This document shows positions 1-5,562 of a stretch of 5,562 bases of DNA, piece after piece. Within the stretch, counting starts at the first letter, position 1. Every line of letters starts with the position of its first letter. Under the pieces are notes generated by a model. It ran no database searches. It was not told where the DNA came from and worked only from the letters and a program-made list of their open reading frames with translations. This stretch comes from Calditrichaceae bacterium (GTDB lineage: Bacteria; Calditrichota; Calditrichia; Calditrichales; Calditrichaceae). The translations under genes and the position numbers were made by a program. The DNA lies in contig JAUVIB010000247.1 in assembly GCA_030592985.1 (NCBI GenBank), positions 1-5,562 of the forward strand. The letters run 5' to 3'.

Positions 1-4
1 CTCT

Positions 5-688
5 TTACACTTTTGCTTTTGCTTTTGCTTTTGCTTTTGCTTTAGTTTTTGCAGGTTTAATCATACTTTCAAGAAAGTAAAAATAAAACAGAACCATCCC
101 GCTTAAAAGAAGAATTAAAACGCTATATTGATGAATGATCAATAGCATTTCCTGTCCTTCCGTTCCAAAAATCGGATACATACTTAATAGAATTGATGCA
201 GCCGCTGGAACAGATGATGCTACAAAGAGCCATATTAATAATTTCTTCCAGGTTTTCAATCCTTCTGTTTTTTTCTTTTTATCACCCGAAAAAAAGTTTT
301 TAATATAAACCCAATCTTCTAGTGTGAAAGTTTGTTTTTCAATTAATAGCAGAACAGTTATCATTAATGAAATTAAAAAAAACGGCGCAATTGTTATATG
401 GACCATTAAAAGGGCGCCCTCAAGGGGGCTACCGACAAAAATTACAGGAACCATAGCGCTTAAAACCATGAGTGTAGTAAGTCCCCATGTTAAATTTAAA
501 AATAAATTTTTAACTGATATGACTACTGATTTATTGTCGCCCTTTCCTTTAATTATGGAAAGAGATGAGTTAAAACCGGTACTCATAAAATTAAGAATGT
601 CAGCAATCTTCAAGCCTCTTTTCTTGAAATTCTGATATAATAAGTATTTTACAATTATAATCGCTACGATTAAAATAATTCTATACAT
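5..688 (-). CDS. Five-helix membrane protein, possible b-type haem partner of the cytochrome
   Basis: I do not recognise a named family. The 227-residue protein has five likely transmembrane helices at about 2-17, 61-85, 91-116, 148-170 and 181-207. Lysine-rich loops (18-60 and 117-147) and a lysine-rich C-terminus imply an N-out, C-in topology by the positive-inside rule. The only two histidines, H97 and H186, lie near the periplasmic ends of helices 3 and 5, as expected for bis-His ligation of one haem b. Helices 2-3 and 4-5 look like a diverged internal repeat: SAMVP/ASSVP followed by a Gly/Glu loop and LLMVH/LLIIH. It follows the cytochrome gene by 18 bases, with AGGAG 7 bases before the ATG. 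A role in electron exchange with quinone is inferred, not shown. The C-terminus ends in a Lys-Ala tail encoded by a hexanucleotide repeat. Confidence 0.82.
   Translation of the reverse strand: MYRIILIVAIIIVKYLLYQNFKKRGLKIADILNFMSTGFNSSLSIIKGKGDNKSVVISVKNLFLNLTWGLTTLMVLSAMVPVIFVGSPLEGALLMVHITIAPFFLISLMITVLLLIEKQTFTLEDWVYIKNFFSGDKKKKTEGLKTWKKLLIWLFVASSVPAAASILLSMYPIFGTEGQEMLLIIHQYSVLILLLSGMVLFYFYFLESMIKPAKTKAKAKAKAKAKV
11..52 (-). repeat. In-frame hexanucleotide repeat encoding a Lys-Ala tail
   Basis: Five perfect TTTTGC units (11-40 on the plus strand), one altered unit (41-46, TTTAGT) and one more perfect unit (47-52). Read on the minus strand they encode alternating Ala and Lys, with one Thr, just before the final Val and stop of the membrane protein. 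The unit is a multiple of three, so slippage would change tail length without breaking the frame. Confidence 0.95.
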
Positions 689-695
689 TCATTTT

Positions 696-700
696 CTCCT
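696..700 (-). promoter_or_regulatory. Ribosome binding site of the membrane-protein gene
   Basis: AGGAG on the minus strand, 7 bases before the ATG at 688. Another ATG at 692-690 sits only 3 bases from it in a different frame and meets TAG after three codons, so 688 is the productive start. Confidence 0.82.
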
Positions 701-706
701 TTTCCC

Positions 707-2545
707 TTAATCTTTTTGTGATAAAAAGATGGTTAATTTTCCAAGTCCCCTGAATGCATAGATAATCAGAACGGCAAATATCACAAAAACACCTATCATT
801 ATTATTATTTTCAACCATGGTCGAAAGAAAAAGGTAAATGAAAACACCCATTCTCCGATTGCACTCTTCTTTTCAAATGCTGTCATACGAATCGATGCAT
901 TTTTAATGGAATCAACAGGTGTATCCACCAGTACTCTACCAAAATAAAAGGGTGCATTCACTGCATGACAATCGGAGCAGCTATTAACTCCCAACGACTG
1001 CCTTGCCGGTCTGACATCATGAGCAATGGCCCAACTGTAAGGATTTGCCGCCGCGTGATCGATTGTTATTAACTGACCAATGGCATCAATCTGATAGACC
1101 TTTCCACCACTTACAAAAACGGGCGATTCGACAGCATTATCATTCGTTGATATCAATGAATCAAGAATCAATTTTACAGTGTTTTCATTGAATTTCAGCC
1201 AGCTACCTATTAATAAAGTATCCGTATTTTCAATAAAAGATGAAATTATATCTGAATAGCTATTTATATTTAATGGCTGTATGGAATCTCCTGTCATTGT
1301 TCCCCAATAAGAAGGCCAAATCAGGTTATAGGGAGCAATCTTTCCATCTGCGTCTTCAGAAAAAACAGGGGATATAATATGAGGAAGCGCTGTTCCTGAC
1401 TTATTGCTCCCATGAACACCAAGCGCATGTCCCATGGATGTTTTAACAAAAATACTTTCATCCTTTGGTATAGGACCCGAATGGCATGCGGTACAAGTTA
1501 ATTCTGTAAAATGAATAATAGGCATGCCGTCATGCTCCGGTCTCGGCGCTTTATGGTCTCCATTTCCAAGATGACATCCTTCACAGGTTTCTGTACCGGC
1601 TATTTCTTCACCTTTTTCCTGATAACTACGTGATATGGCATGATCTAATCCGTTTTTATGGCAGTCAACACATAACATGCCTGCTTGAATATGTACATCA
1701 CCACTATGTTCCCACTTCTCTGTTTCTGCCTCAATCGTTGAGTGACAAAAATAACAACGATCATTGGGAGACTTCCCTGCTAAATCAAAAAACACTTCCT
1801 GTTTCTGATTAAAATTATGAACATTATAATAAACATGTGGCGACATCTGTTGCTCCAAATCGGGAGCCTCTCCCCTATAGATATCATAATTTATAGGCAA
1901 TTCTTTTGCGGAACCGAGTACTTTAGCAAGACCACTGGCCGCTGTAGCTGCCCAACGAAAATTCTGCTTTTTCAACTGATCGGCATATTCGGCCTGATCT
2001 TGCGCATGATTAGCACTATGACAGCTTAAACAGTTAATCTCAATATTACCGGTTACATCCCATCGCATTATATCATCGAGAGGCCGTAAATCTTCATTCT
2101 CACCAATTCCGCCACCTGGCATTTGACGTCCAAATTCTTGAATAAACTCCATGGCTGTCATACCTAAATCCTGTGGTTTAAAAACACCTTTCCAATCGCG
2201 TAATGACATTGGAATCTGGGTGCCTGTTTTTTTATCCACATATAACCATGGATGCCCGGGGCGCCCATCATCAATCTCTTTATTACCCGCGTTGAAATGC
2301 CAGCCATTCATTATTTTATTATAATCATGACATTTTCCGCATGTAATTACTGTGGAAAATGGTAACTGCGGCCTATCTGTTGTCCAAACAACAGCGCTAT
2401 CCTCATCAAAAATTTGTATTAAATGAACAGGATTTGTTCGGCTTCCATCACTTTTATCTCCAATTTTCAAAGTTTCTGTTTCTGCCTGCCCCATAAGGGT
2501 ATAGCCTAAAAACATTCCCAAGAAAATTAATATTTTATTTTGCAT
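707..2545 (-). CDS. Membrane-anchored heptahaem c-type cytochrome
   Basis: A 612-residue protein with a Sec-type signal peptide (1-21, likely cut after MGQA) and seven CxxCH haem c motifs at 69, 172, 264, 292, 321, 351 and 523. All 14 cysteines belong to these motifs, and 17 further histidines can act as distal ligands, for example H83 in NGWHFN and H98. Haems 3-6 are closely spaced. About 167 residues without a haem motif (356-522) separate haem 6 from haem 7. A single transmembrane helix at about 577-597 with basic residues after it anchors the C-terminus, placing the haem domain in the periplasm. It should transfer electrons; no catalytic subunit such as a molybdopterin protein is encoded in the window. 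It sits 18 bases after the dehydrogenase gene and 18 before the membrane-protein gene, so both are candidate partners. It could instead be a catalytic multihaem reductase; the sequence does not decide. Confidence 0.93.
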   Translation of the reverse strand: MQNKILIFLGMFLGYTLMGQAETETLKIGDKSDGSRTNPVHLIQIFDEDSAVVWTTDRPQLPFSTVITCGKCHDYNKIMNGWHFNAGNKEIDDGRPGHPWLYVDKKTGTQIPMSLRDWKGVFKPQDLGMTAMEFIQEFGRQMPGGGIGENEDLRPLDDIMRWDVTGNIEINCLSCHSANHAQDQAEYADQLKKQNFRWAATAASGLAKVLGSAKELPINYDIYRGEAPDLEQQMSPHVYYNVHNFNQKQEVFFDLAGKSPNDRCYFCHSTIEAETEKWEHSGDVHIQAGMLCVDCHKNGLDHAISRSYQEKGEEIAGTETCEGCHLGNGDHKAPRPEHDGMPIIHFTELTCTACHSGPIPKDESIFVKTSMGHALGVHGSNKSGTALPHIISPVFSEDADGKIAPYNLIWPSYWGTMTGDSIQPLNINSYSDIISSFIENTDTLLIGSWLKFNENTVKLILDSLISTNDNAVESPVFVSGGKVYQIDAIGQLITIDHAAANPYSWAIAHDVRPARQSLGVNSCSDCHAVNAPFYFGRVLVDTPVDSIKNASIRMTAFEKKSAIGEWVFSFTFFFRPWLKIIIMIGVFVIFAVLIIYAFRGLGKLTIFLSQKD

Positions 2546-2551
2546 AATTTT

Positions 2552-2556
2552 TCCCT
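2552..2556 (-). promoter_or_regulatory. Ribosome binding site of the cytochrome gene
   Basis: AGGGA on the minus strand, 6 bases before the ATG at 2545. It lies in the 18-base gap after the TGA TAA double stop of the dehydrogenase gene, and that start gives a complete signal peptide. Confidence 0.75.
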
Positions 2557-2563
2557 GAAATTA

Positions 2564-3937
2564 TCATATTTTAAATTCATTCGGACTGTATTTAATTTTT
2601 CTACCTGTTTCCACAGCTTTATTTACCTTCAATACGGCAACCGCTGTTTCATATCCAACTTCCACAGGACAATTTAATTCCGCTTTTCCGCGAATAACAT
2701 CAAAAAAGTTTTCCAAATGCGGTTTATGATAAGGATCATTGAAAATAATAGGAATTTCAAATTTTGGAGGAGCTAATGTCTCCCGCACATCCAATACAAC
2801 TCCCGGATCCGGTTTCCATTCCTCCACCGGTGCTTTTAAATATTTTTGCTCAACCCATTTTTGCCAATCCGGCGCTGATTGCTCTCTAAAAACACCCAGC
2901 CGGGCAGCAGATTCGGAAATTTGTAACGTTCCCTGGTCTCCCATAAACGCTTCAAAATATCCTTCATAACTATTTGATGTAATTGTTTGATAGAAAGCGC
3001 GAACCTTACCATGTTGCTTTGAATCATATTCAAAAAGTGTTTGAACCGTATCATACCATTCATGCGTTTTTTTATCATAATAATCGGTACCGCCACTTGC
3101 TATTACTGAAGATGGGTTTGCTCCGAGAAACCAGCTGAAAATATCAATTTGATGGGAACCTAAATCTACAATAGGACCGCCGCCTAATCCTTTATACCAG
3201 CGCCAGTTACGAAATTGCCCCATATTTTTAAATCCGTATTTACGTAAAATCGGACCCGGGATGGTATATTTTTTTGGCCAGCCAATATCGGGTTGAACAC
3301 CACGGTTCCATTGAGCATTTATGGTTGTAATTTTTCCCAATAAACCGGCTTCCGACAAAAGCGTATTATAACTGTAACGATATCGGGGATTACTCCTTCG
3401 CTGATGCCCTACTTGTACAACTTTACCAGAACGATTTGCTGCCCGTACAATACGTTTGGCGCCTTCTAAAGTATTGGACATCTCTTTTTCACAATAGACA
3501 TTTAAACCCGCGTTAAGACAAGCCTCAGCATGATCAGCATGCCAAAAATCAGGCGTAGCAATAATAACTGCATCTAACTCTTTTTCGTTGGCCAGCATAT
3601 CCTGGTAATCTACATAGCGATTTAATTGATGGCCATATTTTTTAAGAGTGCGATATGTTCTTTTTAGGTTAAAATCGGTCCAGATATCACACACGGCTTT
3701 GAATCTCAAATTAGGTATTTTCAGCATGGCATTCATTAAAACCTGTCCTTCAGCGCCCGCACCGAGAAGAGCAATATTTATATCATTACTGTCATTAGCG
3801 CGAGCCTTAGTCATAATCATCGGGGCAAACATCATTCCGGCGCCAATCACTCCGCTCTTTTTTATAAAACTTCTCCTACCCATCGATTTTGACTGGGTTT
3901 GAGCCGGTTTCATTTTTTCACCAGTTTTCTTATCCAT
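2564..3937 (-). CDS. Tat-exported Gfo/Idh/MocA-family oxidoreductase
   Basis: A 457-residue NAD(P)-dependent sugar dehydrogenase-like protein. A twin-arginine signal (MGRRSFIKKSG, 19-29) precedes a hydrophobic stretch and a likely cleavage site after ARA at 45-47, so it should be exported folded with its cofactor, as known for glucose-fructose oxidoreductase of this family. The Rossmann domain starts at 53 with GAGAEG (59-64). The usual CEKP motif reads CEKE (149-152), keeping Lys151 but replacing the proline. QVGHQRRSNPRYR (175-187) and GGGPIVDLGSHQID (252-265, with Asp258 and His262) mark the active-site region and C-terminal domain. Start choice: AGAGGA lies 6 bases before this ATG. The gene ends in a double stop, TGA TAA. 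Its place between a DUF1080 gene and a multihaem cytochrome gene suggests periplasmic glycoside oxidation, possibly at C3 (inference). Substrate cannot be read from the sequence. Confidence 0.93.
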   Translation of the reverse strand: MDKKTGEKMKPAQTQSKSMGRRSFIKKSGVIGAGMMFAPMIMTKARANDSNDINIALLGAGAEGQVLMNAMLKIPNLRFKAVCDIWTDFNLKRTYRTLKKYGHQLNRYVDYQDMLANEKELDAVIIATPDFWHADHAEACLNAGLNVYCEKEMSNTLEGAKRIVRAANRSGKVVQVGHQRRSNPRYRYSYNTLLSEAGLLGKITTINAQWNRGVQPDIGWPKKYTIPGPILRKYGFKNMGQFRNWRWYKGLGGGPIVDLGSHQIDIFSWFLGANPSSVIASGGTDYYDKKTHEWYDTVQTLFEYDSKQHGKVRAFYQTITSNSYEGYFEAFMGDQGTLQISESAARLGVFREQSAPDWQKWVEQKYLKAPVEEWKPDPGVVLDVRETLAPPKFEIPIIFNDPYHKPHLENFFDVIRGKAELNCPVEVGYETAVAVLKVNKAVETGRKIKYSPNEFKI

Positions 3938-3943
3938 TTTATG

Positions 3944-3949
3944 TCCTCT
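3944..3949 (-). promoter_or_regulatory. Ribosome binding site of the Gfo/Idh/MocA gene
   Basis: AGAGGA on the minus strand, 6 bases before the ATG at 3937. It favours this start over the later in-frame ATGs at codons 9 and 19, which would shorten the region ahead of the twin arginines. Confidence 0.8.
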
Positions 3950-3965
3950 TTATTCGATTTATATT

Positions 3966-5562
3966 TTATAATTCTTTTAAATGAATATTTCGGTACTCAA
4001 TTTTTGTACTATGATTTTGGAATCCAATATAACCTTTTCTTCTAATAATACCCGGGTGATCTTTAACCTTCTCCATGTAATCAATTAGATTTACATTATT
4101 AATTTCCACATCATTAATAACAATTTTCACCGATGGGCCAACACAGGTAATTTCCATTTTCTGCCATTCATTAGCATGTTTTGTCACTCTTTTTGCAGGC
4201 GCCTGTACCGAATAGACACTACCGGTATACTGCCAAGGCTGCAACGTTTTATATTTATCTCCATAATCATCTAATACTTGTATTTCCATTCCTGCATAAG
4301 CCGGATTTCCTTCTCTTAATGCTCTTATGAAAACCCCGCTATTACCATTTTCAGGGAGACGGAATTCCAGATCTAATTTAAAATCGGAAAATTGACGGAT
4401 TGTAGATATCCAACCGCCGCCACTGCCGCTTGTGGTTAAGAGACCGTCCACAACATCCCATTTTCCGTTTCCAACAATTTCCCAACCATTAAGATTCTTT
4501 CCGTTGAACAAGCTGCCGTTAAAACGAGGCCCTTGCGGTACCAACTCTTTAATAAAAATATTCTTAAAATATAAGGGTGTATGATGTGACTGTAATTCAA
4601 TTTGTTCTACCGGATAGATAGGTTTATCCCGTTCCCAGTAGTTTTCCATAACAACGTTGTCAACTATTATAACATCATTAAGATAAACTGTTACCCGCTC
4701 ACCTCGCATGATAATATGAAAAGTGTTCCATTCTCCTACCGGATTATCCGCATTTCTTAAGGGGTTATTTTCATGTATTTTATTATTATACAATCCACCG
4801 GAGCCTACGGACCTCTGTTCTTCATTTGACGGGTCCCAAATTTGTATTTGTGGTGTACCGCGCAGATAGAGACCGCTGTCTCCATGTTTTTCTATTTTCC
4901 AATCCACAAATAATTCAAAATCACGATAATCCTTCTGAGTACACAAGTGACTTCCTTCTCCGTCAAAATAGAGAACACCATCAATCACAGTCCAATGCTT
5001 ACGCATCAATTTATCCGCTTCAGTTTGCGCTTTTTCCAATTCATCGGCTGACATTGCGGCTCTTTTATAAGGATTAGCCACCAAACCTTTCCAGCCATTT
5101 AAATTTTTTCCGTTAAACAATGCAGTAAAGCCATCGGGAGTTTCACGTAATTCTTCGCTTTCTCTGCGGTATTGATGCAGTGCTTCCTTCAATTTGTCTC
5201 CTGCATTTGCTTCTATGATAGCGAAAGCAATTTCTTCTCCTTTTAAAGATTCTTTTCCTTCTTCAGTTGATGCTATTCTTATTGCTGTAGTGGATGCTGT
5301 TAAACCCAGTTCTGTATTATCAATTCTTCCTGCAACATAGTTTAAAGCGTTCACTGTTTTTAAATTAGCAATATCGGCAATGATCTGTTTTCTCATATCT
5401 GCATCTTTGGCAGATGCTAATAAATCATCATAATAAGTTAGCTCCGTCAAATCGCCGAGGCTATTTTCACGTAATAACCTCAGTACACTTCGTACAGATA
5501 ATACCCGATATTGTTCATCTTTGCTGGTTTTCACAATAGCTATCAGGTGATCTATAGCAGCA
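3966..5562 (-). CDS. Tandem DUF1080 (3-keto-glycoside hydrolase-like) protein with helical HEAT-like N-terminus, 5' partial
   Basis: The frame stays open to the right edge, so the true start lies outside the window. Residues here count from an in-frame GTG at 5534, which is probably an internal valine: no ribosome binding site precedes it and nine more sense codons (AAIDHLIAI) continue the same amphipathic helix pattern. Residues 1-130 are all-helical and resemble HEAT repeats. Two DUF1080 domains (Pfam 3-keto-disaccharide hydrolase, a concanavalin-like beta-sandwich) follow at about 134-331 and 338-522. Both begin with the identical LFNGKNLNGW (139-148 and 342-351) and share paired motifs: GDSGLYLRG/GNSGVFIRA, QIQIWD/EIQVLD, and QSHHTP/QNHSTK near the end. 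Family members cleave 3-keto-glycosides or related sugars, normally outside the cytoplasm; whether a signal peptide is present cannot be seen. The dehydrogenase gene follows 28 bases downstream and could supply the keto substrate. Family assignment is firm; substrate and activity of each domain are unknown. Confidence 0.87.
   Translation of the reverse strand, partial: AAIDHLIAIVKTSKDEQYRVLSVRSVLRLLRENSLGDLTELTYYDDLLASAKDADMRKQIIADIANLKTVNALNYVAGRIDNTELGLTASTTAIRIASTEEGKESLKGEEIAFAIIEANAGDKLKEALHQYRRESEELRETPDGFTALFNGKNLNGWKGLVANPYKRAAMSADELEKAQTEADKLMRKHWTVIDGVLYFDGEGSHLCTQKDYRDFELFVDWKIEKHGDSGLYLRGTPQIQIWDPSNEEQRSVGSGGLYNNKIHENNPLRNADNPVGEWNTFHIIMRGERVTVYLNDVIIVDNVVMENYWERDKPIYPVEQIELQSHHTPLYFKNIFIKELVPQGPRFNGSLFNGKNLNGWEIVGNGKWDVVDGLLTTSGSGGGWISTIRQFSDFKLDLEFRLPENGNSGVFIRALREGNPAYAGMEIQVLDDYGDKYKTLQPWQYTGSVYSVQAPAKRVTKHANEWQKMEITCVGPSVKIVINDVEINNVNLIDYMEKVKDHPGIIRRKGYIGFQNHSTKIEYRNIHLKEL
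3969..4523 (-). other. DUF1080 domain, second copy
   Basis: Protein domain at about residues 338-522, ending at the stop codon. It is more compact than the first copy and lacks the helical insert: LFNGKNLNGW runs almost directly into WDVVDGLLTT. It keeps the paired motifs GNSGVFIRA (397-405), EIQVLDD (417-423) and QNHSTK (506-511), with H508 matching H317. Similarity to the first copy is clear in motifs but low between them, so the duplication is old. Confidence 0.8.
4542..5135 (-). other. DUF1080 domain, first copy
   Basis: Protein domain at about residues 134-331, counted from the GTG at 5534. It opens with the FTALFNGKNLNGW signature and closes with LYFKNIFIKEL, the usual DUF1080 ending. 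A charged helical insert (about 160-180) lies between the opening motif and the WTVIDGVLYF strand and is absent from the second copy. Conserved-looking positions include D218, R225, Q231, D234 and H317. Boundaries are estimates by eye. Confidence 0.8.

Noticed and set aside
11..52. CRISPR-like or intergenic repeat array
   Set aside because: The repeat is a six-base unit without spacers and lies inside a coding region, so it is a microsatellite.
324..635. 103-codon plus-strand open frame antisense to the membrane-protein gene
   Set aside because: It lies entirely within a convincing minus-strand gene with five membrane helices and a good ribosome binding site, and its own product shows no domain.
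1630..2029. Two short plus-strand open frames antisense to the cytochrome gene
   Set aside because: They lie opposite the region with haem motifs 2-4, and their products have no family features.
707..2545. Assignment to nitrite reductase (NrfA) or octahaem tetrathionate reductase
   Set aside because: Only seven standard CxxCH motifs are present, with no CxxCK motif, and the C-terminal membrane anchor does not fit those soluble enzymes.
2546..2563. Possible terminator or promoter between the dehydrogenase and cytochrome genes
   Set aside because: The 18-base gap holds the second stop codon and the ribosome binding site only; no hairpin or promoter elements fit.
2836..3096. 86-codon minus-strand open frame in another frame of the dehydrogenase gene
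   Set aside because: The overlapping frame is a full-length Gfo/Idh/MocA protein; this one has no recognisable motif and is a shadow.
3648..3902. 84-codon plus-strand open frame opposite the Tat signal and Rossmann region
   Set aside because: Its hydrophobic end is only the antisense of the Tat signal region; there is no ribosome binding site evidence and it lies inside a clear gene.

Overview
The window carries four genes, all on the minus strand and read from the right edge to the left edge, with gaps of only 28, 18 and 18 bases. It looks like one stretch of a longer operon. In transcription order the genes are: (1) a tandem DUF1080 (3-keto-glycoside hydrolase/lyase-like) protein with an alpha-helical, HEAT-like N-terminal part, cut by the right edge; (2) a Tat-exported Gfo/Idh/MocA-family sugar dehydrogenase; (3) a membrane-anchored c-type cytochrome with seven CxxCH haem motifs; (4) a five-helix membrane protein whose only two histidines lie at matching positions in two helices, so it may be a b-type haem protein, with a C-terminal Lys-Ala tail encoded by a hexanucleotide repeat.

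The DNA is AT-rich throughout, with no visible composition break. The proteins point to a Gram-negative, respiring bacterium that uses carbohydrates. DUF1080 proteins and Tat-exported Gfo/Idh/MocA proteins are frequent in the FCB and PVC superphyla (Bacteroidota, Calditrichota, Marinimicrobia, KSB1, Planctomycetota and others). All three starts inside the window have good purine-rich ribosome binding sites. That argues mildly against Bacteroidota proper, where such sites are usually weak. The phylum cannot be fixed from this window.

Layout: 5562-3966 DUF1080 gene (5' end missing); 3937-2564 dehydrogenase; 2545-707 heptahaem cytochrome; 688-5 membrane protein. No promoter, terminator, RNA gene, mobile element or CRISPR array was seen, and no gene-free stretch exceeds 28 bases.

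Working model (inference): the dehydrogenase oxidises a glycoside, perhaps at C3, in the periplasm. The DUF1080 protein cleaves the resulting 3-keto-glycoside. The heptahaem cytochrome and the putative membrane haem-b protein carry the electrons to or from the quinone pool. Keto-glycoside chemistry pairing these two enzyme families is established in general. Coupling it to a dedicated multihaem cytochrome plus a small membrane partner is the unusual part here and is untested.
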